From contig NZ_CAKZHQ010000004.1 of assembly GCF_936925435.1 (NCBI RefSeq), forward strand, positions 1 through 64,000: a stretch of DNA of 64,000 nucleotides. The letters run 5' to 3'. Below the pieces are notes generated by a model, which saw only the letters and a list, made by a program, of their open reading frames with translations, was not told where the DNA came from and did not search any database. Each line of letters starts with the position of its first letter. Within the stretch, counting starts at the first letter, position 1. Source of the DNA: an uncultured Ramlibacter sp. (GTDB lineage Bacteria; Pseudomonadota; Gammaproteobacteria; Burkholderiales; Burkholderiaceae_C). A program made the translations under genes and the position numbers. Of this stretch, positions 19,044 through 28,075 are shown piece by piece.

Positions 19044-19790
19044 ATGCAACGCACCAAGTTCACCGCCCTGCGCGCCATCGCCGCACTCTGCGCCACCTTC
19101 AGTTTCGCCACCGCCCAGGCCCACCAGGTCTGGCTGGAGCAGGACGCCCAGGGCGCCAAGCTGTACTTCGGCGAGTACGGCGACAACCTGCGCGAGGCCA
19201 CGCCCGGCCTGCTGGACAAGTTCGTCAAGCCCACTGGCCAGAAGCTGGTTGCCGGCAAGGCCGCCGAGCCGCTGACCCTGACCAAGACGCCCAATGGCTT
19301 TGCGCTGTCGGGCCGCGCCGCGCGCGGCGAGACCCTGATCGCCGAGGAAGCGAGCTACCCCGTCTCCGAGCGCAAGCAGGGCGACAAGACCACGCGCAGC
19401 ATCTACCAACCGGCCGCCCGCCTGGTCACGGAGATCGCCAAGCAGGAGCCGGTGCTGACGCTGGACCTGGTGCCCACCGGCCCCGCCGCCGCCGGCAAGC
19501 TGGAGGTCCAGGCCTTCTACAAGGGCAAGGCCTTGGCCAAGGCCAAGGTGATGGTTGTCACCGCCTCCGGCTGGGCCCAGGAGCACCACACCGACGAGGC
19601 CGGCAAGATGAGCGTCAGCCTGCCCTGGCGCGGCACCTACGTGCTGGAGCTGTCGCACACCGACGCCACCGGTGGTGAGCGCGCCGGCGAGAAGTGGGAC
19701 CGCGGCAGCTACGTCACCTCGCTGACGCTGGAACAGGCCGACGGCCTGGCCGCCCTGCCGGCCAACCCGCCCGCGCCGCCCAACAAATAA
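19044..19790 (+). CDS. DUF4198 periplasmic protein
   Basis: 248 residues with a signal peptide ending in ATAQA, after which the mature chain begins HQVWLEQD, the typical His-containing start of DUF4198 proteins. The C-terminal part (KLEVQAFYKGKALAKAKVMVVTASGWAQEHHTDEAGKMSVSLPWRGTYVLELSH) reads as an immunoglobulin-like beta domain, as in other metal-uptake accessory proteins. The family is found beside TonB receptors and metal transporters; its biochemical role is not established. AAGGAG precedes the ATG. Confidence 0.8.
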   Translation: MQRTKFTALRAIAALCATFSFATAQAHQVWLEQDAQGAKLYFGEYGDNLREATPGLLDKFVKPTGQKLVAGKAAEPLTLTKTPNGFALSGRAARGETLIAEEASYPVSERKQGDKTTRSIYQPAARLVTEIAKQEPVLTLDLVPTGPAAAGKLEVQAFYKGKALAKAKVMVVTASGWAQEHHTDEAGKMSVSLPWRGTYVLELSHTDATGGERAGEKWDRGSYVTSLTLEQADGLAALPANPPAPPNK

Positions 19791-19833
19791 GCCGCTGGCA
19801 CAGAACAAAAAAAACAGGACGGAGTTGGGACCA

Positions 19834-21936
19834 ATGAAGAACACCACACACAACAAGCTAAACCCGCTGGCCCTGGCGGCGCTCACGCTGCTGGCCGGCT
19901 CCGCGCTGGCCCAGACCCTGCCTGAGGTCAAGGTCACCGACACGGGCAAAAGCAGCGAGGGCACGTACATCGTGCGCGAGCTTGAAGCCGGCAAGATCGG
20001 CGCTTCGGTGCGCGAGACACCGCAGTCGATCACCGTGATCACCCGCCAGCAGCTGGACGACCGCAACTTCACCAAGGTGGAGGACGCGCTCAAGTCCGCC
20101 ACCGGCGTGGTGGTGGAGCGCTTCGACGGCGCCGGCAACTACAACACCATCCGGTCGCGTGGCTTCGAGATCGGCTCGTTCATGCTCGACGGCATGCCCA
20201 TCGTGCAGGGCCCGAACTACGCCACCGCGCTGGACACGGCGATCTACGACCGCATCGAGGTCCTGCGCGGCCCCAGCGGCCTGCTGCAGGGCGCCGGCGA
20301 GCCAGGCGGCACCATCAACCTGGTGCGCAAGCGCGCGCTGGGCCTGCAGTCCATCGGCGCCAACGTGTCGGCCGGCTCGTTCGGCCAGCTGCGCGCGGAC
20401 GTGGACCTGACCGGCCCGCTCAACGCCGCGGGCACGCTGCGCGGGCGCTTGGTGGCGGTGGCGGACGACCGGGACAGCTATGTCGACGTGCTGCACACGA
20501 AGAAGCGGGCCGCCTACGGCACGCTCGAACTGGACATCGCGCCCTCGACCACCTTGTCCGCCGGCTACACCGCGCAGCGGGTGGACTCCACCACCGACCA
20601 GGGCCTGCCGGCCTATGCGAACGGCCAGTTGCTGGACGTGCCGCGCAGCACCTTCGCCGGCGTGGCGGCCAACCGCCAGGACATGGACACACGCGACGCC
20701 TTCGCCGAGATCGAGCATCGGCTGGGCGGAGGCGCCCTGGTCAAGTTCGCGGTGCGTGATGTGCAGCGCGACAACTTCTACCGTTCGGGCCGCTCCAACA
20801 GCGCCGTCGCCCCCAATGGCGACTACCGCTTCGAGACGGTGGACCTGCAAGGTCGCCTGGACGACCGCAGCTACGACGTCTACCTGAGCACGCCCTGGCA
20901 ACTGGCCGGGCGCCAGCACAAGCTGCTGCTGGGCGCCAACAGCAACGAACGCACCTCGGGAGATGGCAACTTCGCCTATGGGCCGACCTCGACCTTCAAC
21001 ATCTACAGGCCCAACTACGGCTACGCCTATCCCAACCTCGTCCTGCCGGGCTTCACCGCGCAGACCCAGCGCAAGGAAAACGCGCTGTATGGCCAGGGCC
21101 AGTTCAGCCTCGCCGACAGCCTGAAGCTGCTGGCGGGCGGCAGGCTGTCCTGGGCCAAGGTCGCGACCGAGCGCACCAGCGACGGCGTGGTCACGGCGCG
21201 CTCCGAGCCGGGCCGGCAGTTCATGCCTTCGGTGGCGGCGCTGTACGACCTGAACGCCCAGCTCACCGCCTACGCGAGCTATGCCGAGACCTTCGTCATC
21301 CAGACCCAGATGGACCGTGCCGGGGCCCTGCTGCCGCCGCGCACCGGCAAGCAGCTGGAGTTCGGCCTCAAGGGCGAGTTCCTCAACAAGCGCCTGCAGA
21401 CCACCGCCGCGGTGTTCCGCATCGACGACGTCAACCGCGCCGTTGTGGACCCGGTGGTCAGCACCGCCTCCATCGCCGGCGGCGAGGTGCGCAGCCAGGG
21501 CTTCGAGCTCGAGGCCAGCGGCCAGGTTGCGCCGGGCTGGGACCTGCTGGCCGGCTATGCCTACACCGACACCGAGTACATCAAGGCGCCGGTCGCCCAG
21601 CAGGGCCAGGTCTTCAGCCCGGTCACGCCGCGCCACATGGTGAACCTGTCGACCCGCTACGCCTTCCGCGACGCACTGCGCGGCTGGAGCGTGGGCGGCG
21701 GCCTGAGCTGGCGCAGCGAGTTCTACGCGCAAAGCGGCGCGCTGCGCCTGGTCTCGGGCAACTACACCCTGGCCAACGTGCAGGTGGCCTGGCAGGCCAA
21801 CGACAAGGTCAATCTCAGCTTGGGCGTGGACAACCTGTTCGACGAGACCTACTACGAAAAAGTCTCTGGCGTGACCCGCCAGAATTTCTACGGCGAGCCG
21901 CGGCGCGCGGTGCTGGCCATGAAGGTCCGCTACTGA
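19834..21936 (+). CDS. TonB-dependent siderophore receptor
   Basis: 700 residues. The signal peptide ends at about residue 22 (LTLLAGSALAQ). TonB-box-like LPEVKVTD and plug ETPQSITVITRQQLDDRNFTKVEDALKSATGVVVERFD...YDRIEVLRGPSGLLQGAGEPGGTINLVRKR match the FpvA/FhuE/FecA-type group. No N-terminal signalling domain is present, so it does not drive an ECF sigma/anti-sigma pair. GGAG (19821-19824) precedes ATG 19834 by nine bases. It is followed by its own DUF3649/PepSY/DUF3325 set. Confidence 0.92.
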   Translation: MKNTTHNKLNPLALAALTLLAGSALAQTLPEVKVTDTGKSSEGTYIVRELEAGKIGASVRETPQSITVITRQQLDDRNFTKVEDALKSATGVVVERFDGAGNYNTIRSRGFEIGSFMLDGMPIVQGPNYATALDTAIYDRIEVLRGPSGLLQGAGEPGGTINLVRKRALGLQSIGANVSAGSFGQLRADVDLTGPLNAAGTLRGRLVAVADDRDSYVDVLHTKKRAAYGTLELDIAPSTTLSAGYTAQRVDSTTDQGLPAYANGQLLDVPRSTFAGVAANRQDMDTRDAFAEIEHRLGGGALVKFAVRDVQRDNFYRSGRSNSAVAPNGDYRFETVDLQGRLDDRSYDVYLSTPWQLAGRQHKLLLGANSNERTSGDGNFAYGPTSTFNIYRPNYGYAYPNLVLPGFTAQTQRKENALYGQGQFSLADSLKLLAGGRLSWAKVATERTSDGVVTARSEPGRQFMPSVAALYDLNAQLTAYASYAETFVIQTQMDRAGALLPPRTGKQLEFGLKGEFLNKRLQTTAAVFRIDDVNRAVVDPVVSTASIAGGEVRSQGFELEASGQVAPGWDLLAGYAYTDTEYIKAPVAQQGQVFSPVTPRHMVNLSTRYAFRDALRGWSVGGGLSWRSEFYAQSGALRLVSGNYTLANVQVAWQANDKVNLSLGVDNLFDETYYEKVSGVTRQNFYGEPRRAVLAMKVRY

Positions 21937-21970
21937 CGTGCCCAGGCATTTCCATCGAAGCAGCAAGACG

Positions 21971-22360
21971 ATGACAGCCCAACCCTCTCCAAGCTCAAGC
22001 CCTGCAGCGGCGCGCGCGCGCGCCGCGCCTGTGGCCTCCTCCACCCGCCACAGCTGGCTTCCACGCGGCAGCGAGGGCCTGCGCTACCGGCTGGGCATCG
22101 CCTCGCGCGCGCTGGCCGCCATCGCCGGCGGCTATGCGCTGTCGGGGCTGGCCGCCACGGTGATGGCCCTGTACCTGCCGACCAGCCGGGTCGAGGCCAC
22201 GCTGACCGGCATGCTGGCGTCCTTCGTGATCTACACGGGCGCCGTGATGTGGGTGTTCGCCGCGCGCACGGCCCTGCGCGCCTGGGCCGGCATCCTGGCG
22301 CCCACGGCCCTGCTGGGCGCCGTGCTGCTGCTGCATTACTACGCGGGAGGCGCGTCATGA
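21971..22360 (+). CDS. DUF3649 membrane protein
   Basis: 129 residues. A polar, Ser/Pro/Ala-rich N-terminus is followed by three hydrophobic segments (ALAAIAGGYALSGLAATVMALYL, ATLTGMLASFVIYTGAVMWVFAA and AGILAPTALLGAVLLLHYY). DUF3649 proteins occur in siderophore-uptake operons just before a PepSY reductase, as here (ATGA overlap). A GTG at 21938 would add 11 residues; neither start has a clear ribosome site. Confidence 0.82.
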   Translation: MTAQPSPSSSPAAARARAAPVASSTRHSWLPRGSEGLRYRLGIASRALAAIAGGYALSGLAATVMALYLPTSRVEATLTGMLASFVIYTGAVMWVFAARTALRAWAGILAPTALLGAVLLLHYYAGGAS

Positions 22361-23997
22361 AAGAAGGTTTCCGCCAGTCCATGTCCTGGCTGCACACCTA
22401 CAGCGGCCTGCTGGTGGGCTGGGTGCTGTTCATGGTCTTTGCCGCCGGCACGGCTTCGTACTTCAAGGACGAGATCACCTTCTGGATGAAGCCCGAGTTG
22501 CACCAGTCCAGCCTGCAGGCGCCGCCGCAGGTGGGGACCGCCGAACGCGCAGTGGCTGCGCTGCAGGAGCGCGCCCCGCGCAGCCAGCGCTGGTTCATCA
22601 CTCTGCCGACCGAGCGCGAGCCCGGCGTGCGCGCCAGCTGGATGCGCCCGCCGGTGGCCAAGGGCCAGAAGGAGGCGCCGCCCGAGCCGGGCGTGCTGCG
22701 CCGCGCCCGCTTCGACAATACGGTGCTGGACCCGGCGACGGGCAAGCCCATGGCGGCCTCGCGCGAGACGCGCGGCGGCGAGTTCTTCTACCGCCTGCAC
22801 TTCGACCTGCATTACATGCCGGCGATCTGGGCGCGTTGGATCATCGGCTTTTGCGCGATGTTCATGCTGGTGGCCATAGTCTCGGGCATCGTCACCCACA
22901 AGCGCATCTTCCTGGACTTCTTCACCTTCCGGCCGAAGAAGGGTCAGCGCAGCTGGCTGGACGCGCACAACGCTGTCGCGGTGCTGGCCCTGCCCTACCA
23001 CCTGATGATCACGTACACCGGCCTGATCACCCTGATGGCGATGTACATGCCCTGGGCGCCGCAAGCCACCTACAAGGACCAGCAGGCCTTCATCGCCGAG
23101 GTCTTTCCGGCCAGCGGGCCGCGCGACCCCAAGCCTTCGGGCATCGCCGCGCCGCTGGTGGCGATCGGCCCGCTGGTGGAGCAGGCCACGGCGCGCTGGA
23201 ACGGCGCGCCGATCGGCCGCATCACCGTCAACAACGCCAATGACGCGGCCGCCACCATCACCCTGTCGCGCCGCGAAGCGCAGGACATGTCGTCCTCGCA
23301 GCCGGCGATGGTGTTCGACGGCGCCACCGGCAAGCTGCTCAGCGAGGTCGGCGAGGACCGCGGCGCCGCCGTCGCCACGCGCAGCGTGCTGTACGGCCTG
23401 CACCTGGGCCGCTTCGGCGACCCGCTGCTGCGCGCCCTGTTCTTCCTGTCCGGGCTGGCCGGCTGCGTGATGGTCGCCACCGGCCTGCTGCTGTGGGGCG
23501 TCAAAGAGCGCAACAAGTACAGCAAGGCCCTGGCCCACGGCGGCCGCGTCGGCTGGGCCTCGCGCCTGGTCGACGGCCTGAACGTAGCCGCCATCGCCGG
23601 CCTGCCGCTGGCCATGGCCGCCTTCTTCTGGGCCAACCGCCTGCTGCCCTTTGGCCTGGCCGAGCGGGCGCAAGCCGAGATCGACCTGTTCTTCGCGGTC
23701 TGGGCGGTGGCGGCGCTGGCCGGCCTGGCCTGGCCCCGGCGCAGCATGTGGCGCGTGCAACTGGGCCTGGGCGCTGTCGCCTTTGCCGCCATCCCGCTGC
23801 TCAACGCAGCGACCACCGCCACCCATCTGGGCGTGAGCATCCCGGCCGGCCTGTGGCGCGTGGCCGGCTTCGACCTAGTCTGCCTGGCGCTGGGCCTGGC
23901 GCTGGCGGCCTGCTGCTGGTGGCTGGCCCGCAAGGACAGCCGCAAACGCCGGCCCGACCCATCGGGCCAGTTCGCGCAAGCGGGAGCTGGCCAATGA
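22357..23997 (+). CDS. PepSY-domain inner-membrane protein, probable ferrisiderophore reductase
   Basis: 546 residues, longer than the first PepSY protein because of extra C-terminal membrane helices. It begins MKEGFRQSMSWLHTYSGLLVGWVLFMVFAAGTASYF. The paired motifs FYRLHFDLHYMPAIWARWIIGFCAMFMLVAIVSGIVTHKR and RSWLDAHNAVAVLALPYHLMITYTGL hold His residues expected to bind heme. YGLHLGRFGDPLLRALFFLSGLAGCVMVATGLLLW gives a third. A further four helices follow residue 400. The ATGA overlaps at both ends couple it to the DUF3649 and DUF3325 genes. Confidence 0.86.
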   Translation: MKEGFRQSMSWLHTYSGLLVGWVLFMVFAAGTASYFKDEITFWMKPELHQSSLQAPPQVGTAERAVAALQERAPRSQRWFITLPTEREPGVRASWMRPPVAKGQKEAPPEPGVLRRARFDNTVLDPATGKPMAASRETRGGEFFYRLHFDLHYMPAIWARWIIGFCAMFMLVAIVSGIVTHKRIFLDFFTFRPKKGQRSWLDAHNAVAVLALPYHLMITYTGLITLMAMYMPWAPQATYKDQQAFIAEVFPASGPRDPKPSGIAAPLVAIGPLVEQATARWNGAPIGRITVNNANDAAATITLSRREAQDMSSSQPAMVFDGATGKLLSEVGEDRGAAVATRSVLYGLHLGRFGDPLLRALFFLSGLAGCVMVATGLLLWGVKERNKYSKALAHGGRVGWASRLVDGLNVAAIAGLPLAMAAFFWANRLLPFGLAERAQAEIDLFFAVWAVAALAGLAWPRRSMWRVQLGLGAVAFAAIPLLNAATTATHLGVSIPAGLWRVAGFDLVCLALGLALAACCWWLARKDSRKRRPDPSGQFAQAGAGQ

Positions 23998-24287
23998 GCC
24001 ACGCCGCCCTGGTTCTGTTCGCCTGGCTTGCCGCTGCCTGCGGCTTTGCCGCCCTGGCCCTGGCCATGGACCGCCACCACGAGGACGCCTTCGGCCGTGG
24101 CCGCACGCCCGGCGCCGCGCGCCGCTGGCTGCGCGCCGGCGGCAGCGCGGGCCTGCTGGTGTCGCTGCTGGCCAGCCTGGCCGTCCAGGGCCCGACCCAG
24201 GGTTGGGTGCTCTGGCTGGGTGTACTGACGGCCGCCGCCCTGGCCGTGGTCCTGGCCTTATCCTACGGACCGCGCCGGGCTTCATAA
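23994..24287 (+). CDS. DUF3325 small membrane protein
   Basis: 97 residues with three hydrophobic segments (AALVLFAWLAAACGFAALALAM, GSAGLLVSLLASLAV, WVLWLGVLTAAALAVVLAL) and a DRHHEDAFGR loop. It overlaps the PepSY stop by ATGA and ends the DUF3649-PepSY-DUF3325 module, conserved next to siderophore receptors. Its role within the presumed reductase complex is unknown. Confidence 0.8.
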   Translation: MSHAALVLFAWLAAACGFAALALAMDRHHEDAFGRGRTPGAARRWLRAGGSAGLLVSLLASLAVQGPTQGWVLWLGVLTAAALAVVLALSYGPRRAS

Positions 24288-24344
24288 CCGGGCCGGAGAG
24301 CCTACGACAGGAAAGTGCATAAGTCTTTTGCGAAAATCCAGCCC

Positions 24345-25118
24345 ATGAGCGCATTCCAGACCGAAAAAGTCCTGACCGTCCACCACTGGACCGATCAGCT
24401 GTTTTCCTTCACCACCACCCGCGACACGGCCTTCCGCTTTGTCAACGGCCAGTTCACCATGATCGGCCTGCCGGTCAACGGCAAACCACTGCTGCGCGCC
24501 TACAGCATCGCCAGCGCCAACCACGAGGAGATGCTGGAGTTCTTCAGCATCAAGGTGCCCGACGGCCCGCTGACCTCGCGCCTGCAGCACCTGCAGCCGG
24601 GCGACGAGCTGATCGTGGGCCGCAAGCCCACCGGCACCCTGCTGCTGCAGAACCTGCTGCCCGGCGGCACGCTGTGGCTGCTGGCCACCGGCACCGGCCT
24701 GGCGCCCTTCCTGTCGCTGATCAAGGACCCGGAGACCTATGAGCGCTTCGCCAAGGTCGTCATCGTCCACGGCTGCCGCACCACGGCCGAACTGGCCTAC
24801 CGCCAGCTGTTCGAGCACGAGCTGCATGAGCACGAGTACCTGGGCGAGCTGGTGAAGAACCAGCTGCTGTACTACCCCACCGTCACGCGCGAGAAGTTCA
24901 GGAACGAAGGCCGCATCACCGAGCTGATGGCGTCGGGCAAGCTGTACAGCGACCTGGGCCTGCCGGCGGCGTCGGTGGAGAACGACCGCTTCATGATCTG
25001 CGGCAGCCCCGCCATGCTCAAGGACCTCAAGCAGCAGCTCGAAGCAGGCGGCTTTAACGAAGGCAACATGCAGCACGCCGGCCACTTCGTGATCGAACGG
25101 GCCTTCGCCGAACGCTGA
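24345..25118 (+). CDS. fpr: Ferredoxin--NADP+ reductase
   Basis: 257 residues. This FAD enzyme passes electrons between NADPH and ferredoxin or flavodoxin and, in the iron context, reduces Bfd to release iron from bacterioferritin. The FAD motif RAYSIAS (about residues 50-56), the NADP motif GTGLAPFLSLI (about 116-126) and the end HFVIERAFAER are family-typical. ATG 24345 is chosen because it gives the family N-terminus (MSAFQTEKVLTVHHWTD); ATG 24315 is ten codons upstream. It follows the receptor operon by 57 bp and is closed by a terminator. Confidence 0.94.
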   Translation: MSAFQTEKVLTVHHWTDQLFSFTTTRDTAFRFVNGQFTMIGLPVNGKPLLRAYSIASANHEEMLEFFSIKVPDGPLTSRLQHLQPGDELIVGRKPTGTLLLQNLLPGGTLWLLATGTGLAPFLSLIKDPETYERFAKVVIVHGCRTTAELAYRQLFEHELHEHEYLGELVKNQLLYYPTVTREKFRNEGRITELMASGKLYSDLGLPAASVENDRFMICGSPAMLKDLKQQLEAGGFNEGNMQHAGHFVIERAFAER

Positions 25119-25133
25119 GCCTTCAGCGCGCAG

Positions 25134-25162
25134 AAAAAAGCCCGGCCAGGCCGGGCTTTTTC
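25134..25162. terminator. Bidirectional terminator between fpr and the hybrid kinase
   Basis: An AAAAAGCCCGGCC arm pairs with GGCCGGGCTTTTT across a 2-base loop, with A and T runs on both sides. It can end transcription from both convergent genes. Confidence 0.88.
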
Positions 25163-25182
25163 ATTGGGGTGGCATTCTCTAG

Positions 25183-27786
25183 CTAGGCAGGCTGGCGCCA
25201 AGGCTGGCAGGCTTCGACCAGCGCTGATACTTGCGCGGCGATCGCATCGAGCATGGGCTCGAGCTCGAGCTCGCCCAGGTCGATGGCCGCTTCGGCTTGG
25301 CGCGCCACGTCCATCAGATCGAGCGCACACAGAAAACCGGCGTTGCTGGCCAGCGTATGCATGCGGCGCCCGGCGGCCTCGCGGTCACCCGCCGCCAGTT
25401 CCGCCCGGACATGCTTGACCGCGTCGGTGTTGTCCCTGATGAAGAAGTCGAGCAGCGAAAAGAAGATGTCGCGATCGTTCCCCAGGCGCTGCGCCGCGCG
25501 CTCGCGGTCGATACCCGGGATGTCGGGGAAATCCTTGCCTGGTTCCTGCCCCTGCCCCTGAGCCACCGCTGGCACCCGGGGCAGAATCCAGCGCGAGAGC
25601 AGTTCCGCCATCTCGTCAAGATCCATCGGCTTGGGCAGCACGTCGTTGGCACCGGCCTCGCGGGCCGCCGCCTGCTGCCTGGCCCCGACCCCGGCCGTGA
25701 ACGCGATGATGGGCAGGTCGACCATGCCAAGCTTGTCGCGGATCACGCGGATCGCCGTGAGTCCGTCCATCACCGGCATCTGCACATCCATCAGAACGCC
25801 GTCGAATGCATCCGATCGATTCGACAGAATCTGCACGGCCTGCTGGCCATCGGCGGCGAGACTGACGCGAGCGCCCTCCTGGCGAAGCGCCCGATCGACC
25901 AGGTCGCGGTTCATCGCGCTGTCGTCCACCACCAGCAGGTGCGCTCCGACCAGACAGGGACCCAGCGGCCGCACCGGTTTTCCGGACGGTGCCGCAGCGG
26001 CCTGTGCCTGGGCCAGCAACATGGGCAGCTCAAACCAGAAACAGCTCCCCAGGCCCGGCTCGCTCGTGGCGCCAATCTGCCCCCCCATCAACTCGACCAG
26101 GCGTTTGCAGATCGACAGCCCGAGTCCCGTGCCGCCGTAACGGCGGCTGATCCCTGCATCGGCCTGGGCAAATGGCTCGAAAAGCCGTTCCAGGGCCTCA
26201 GGCGCGATGCCGATGCCGTTGTCGCGCACCTCGAAACGCAAGCGCAGGCCCGCTTCGTTGCGCTCGCTGCAGGAGGTGATCAAGCTGACTTCGCCTCGGT
26301 CGGCGAACTTGATCGCGTTGCCGATCAGGTTCAGCAGCACCTGTTCGAGGCGCAGACCGTCTCCGAGCAGCAAGTCCGCCCCGATGTCGGGCAAGGCGAT
26401 ACGCAGTGTCAGGCCCTTGGCGTTGGCTGCTTGCCCCATCAGGCTGTCGATGTCGGCGAGCAGACTGGACAGTTCGAAAGGACGCGGCTCGATGCGCAGC
26501 TGGCCGGCCTCCACTTTGGACAGATCGAGCACGTCGTTGAGGATGTTCAGAAGGGATTGGCCGGCGCCGCGGATGCGCGCCACCATATCGCGCTGGTTGT
26601 CAGCCAGGGACTCGCGTTGGAGCACCTGCGCCAATCCGAGCACGGCATTCATCGGCGTACGGATTTCATGGCTCATGTGGGCCAGAAACTCGCTCTTCGC
26701 CGCGTTGGCGGCCTCGGCGGCGTCGTAGGCGCCACGCAGTTCGACCTCGTAGCGGCGCCGGCTGGCCAACTCATCCCCTTGGCGGGCGCGGCGCCAGAAC
26801 AGGAAACCGCCGGAATACACCAGCAGCAGCCCCAGACCGACCAGCACGCCGGCCTCCCAGCCGATGGCCCGGATGGCCGCGTAGGCCTCGGCTTCATCGA
26901 TCTCGGCGAGCATCAGCCAGGGCGTGCCGGCAACCGGGACGGCGTAGGCCAGCACCGGAACATTCCGGTAGTCACGCCCTCCTGAGATGATTCCGTACTC
27001 GCCGCGGGCCGCTCGGGCGGCCGCCATGTCCTGACGGCTCATGGGCTGCACGAAACCCAGATCTGCACGTTCGAAGTGGCGCAGCGACGTCACGAAGCGC
27101 ACGTCCGCGCCCTCGCGGCGTACCAGATAGGTTTCAGCCGTCTGCGTCGGCACCGGCCAGGACTTGACTTGCGGGTAAAGGGTGTTGTCCGCAGGCCAGC
27201 TGATGTAGGCGACGCCATGCGGCGTTTCTCCGGCCCCGCCGATGGGTGACAGGATGCCGTAGTGCGCCTTGCCGGCCGCATCAAGGTGCAGGTCAACGAG
27301 TTCGATTCGCGGGCGTCGAATGATGTCGAGGATTCGCTCCTGCTCGTTCGCGAGACTGCCCTGGCCGACCGCCAGCGCCAGCTTTGCACCGGCATCGAAC
27401 ATGCGTACGCCGCCCCAGCCTCGAATCCCGGCAACTTCGACCAGACGTCGGCGCATCCATTCCTGCATGGTGCCGTCGCGGCGACCGCCGGCGATCCAGC
27501 GTCCGAACAGGTCTTCGATTTGCGAGTGGCTGGCGAAATTCAGTTGCGCATCCATCCGGGCATCGGCCAGGACACCCTCGATCTGCTGGCGCTTTTGTTC
27601 GGCAATCACGGCCAGCGTGCGATCGTTGTCACGCCGGACGCCCTCGCTGAGGTGGCGATAGCCGACCACGCCAAGAGCCCCGATGAGCAGAGTGAGTCCT
27701 AGCAGAGGCGTGAGAAAGCGCAGCCAGACTGGAGGCCCCACGGGTTCGGATACGGCAAAGGCCTGGCTGGTGATGGCTGTCGTCAT
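25183..27786 (-). CDS. Hybrid sensor histidine kinase with receiver and HPt domains
   Basis: 867 residues. TM1 is about residues 22-42 and TM2 about 311-331, with a ~265-residue periplasmic sensor region between them (probably Cache-like, by size and the LMLAEIDEAEAY end). HisKA carries FLAHMSHEIRTPMN with phosphorylatable His373. HATPase has NLIGNAIKFA, DNGIGI and GGTGLGLSI. The receiver has LLVVDDSAMNR and FDGVLMDVQMPVMDG with acceptor Asp667. The C-terminal HPt has MHTLASNAGF with His810. All phosphorelay residues are present, so it should feed an external response regulator, which is not encoded nearby. The signal is unknown. Confidence 0.93.
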   Translation of the reverse strand: MTTAITSQAFAVSEPVGPPVWLRFLTPLLGLTLLIGALGVVGYRHLSEGVRRDNDRTLAVIAEQKRQQIEGVLADARMDAQLNFASHSQIEDLFGRWIAGGRRDGTMQEWMRRRLVEVAGIRGWGGVRMFDAGAKLALAVGQGSLANEQERILDIIRRPRIELVDLHLDAAGKAHYGILSPIGGAGETPHGVAYISWPADNTLYPQVKSWPVPTQTAETYLVRREGADVRFVTSLRHFERADLGFVQPMSRQDMAAARAARGEYGIISGGRDYRNVPVLAYAVPVAGTPWLMLAEIDEAEAYAAIRAIGWEAGVLVGLGLLLVYSGGFLFWRRARQGDELASRRRYEVELRGAYDAAEAANAAKSEFLAHMSHEIRTPMNAVLGLAQVLQRESLADNQRDMVARIRGAGQSLLNILNDVLDLSKVEAGQLRIEPRPFELSSLLADIDSLMGQAANAKGLTLRIALPDIGADLLLGDGLRLEQVLLNLIGNAIKFADRGEVSLITSCSERNEAGLRLRFEVRDNGIGIAPEALERLFEPFAQADAGISRRYGGTGLGLSICKRLVELMGGQIGATSEPGLGSCFWFELPMLLAQAQAAAAPSGKPVRPLGPCLVGAHLLVVDDSAMNRDLVDRALRQEGARVSLAADGQQAVQILSNRSDAFDGVLMDVQMPVMDGLTAIRVIRDKLGMVDLPIIAFTAGVGARQQAAAREAGANDVLPKPMDLDEMAELLSRWILPRVPAVAQGQGQEPGKDFPDIPGIDRERAAQRLGNDRDIFFSLLDFFIRDNTDAVKHVRAELAAGDREAAGRRMHTLASNAGFLCALDLMDVARQAEAAIDLGELELEPMLDAIAAQVSALVEACQPWRQPA

Positions 27787-28075
27787 GCGGCGGTTCGCTC
27801 GTCCTCAATGCACCTGTGTGGGGCGTTGCGGCCGAAATAGCCTGTCCTCGCCACTGGCCGCCACCGTGAATCGTGTCCATGAAGCCACGTTCCCGATTAT
27901 CAGCGCACCATAAGTGGTTATTTTGCACCATAGCTGGGCACCATCCAAGCTATGTGCGGCATGTCGACAACGGTGCATGACGCGCCAGTGGTCCGGCACA
28001 GCACGGCGACAGCCAGCAGCGGGCGCAGCGCCGCGTTTCCTGGCGGCAATTAGGGGATCGCTCGGGCCGGCGCGC
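27787..28075. other. Intergenic region upstream of the hybrid kinase
   Basis: 289 bp without a plausible gene. The main feature is a phased GCACCATA repeat at 27905-27944 (listed separately). No clear sigma70 promoter for the kinase was found. Confidence 0.4.
27905..27944 (-). promoter_or_regulatory. Phased GCACCAT repeats, possible activator-binding array
   Basis: GCACCATA occurs at 27905-27912 and again at 27925-27932, exactly 20 bp apart, each followed by a TGG. A third GCACCAT lies at 27938-27944. Two-helical-turn spacing upstream of the kinase gene suggests a protein-binding array. The protein is unknown. Confidence 0.35.

Noticed and set aside
27905-27944. NtrC/sigma54 control of the hybrid kinase
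   Set aside because: The half-sites have a 4-base instead of 3-base centre and no GG/GC -24/-12 pair with correct spacing was found.
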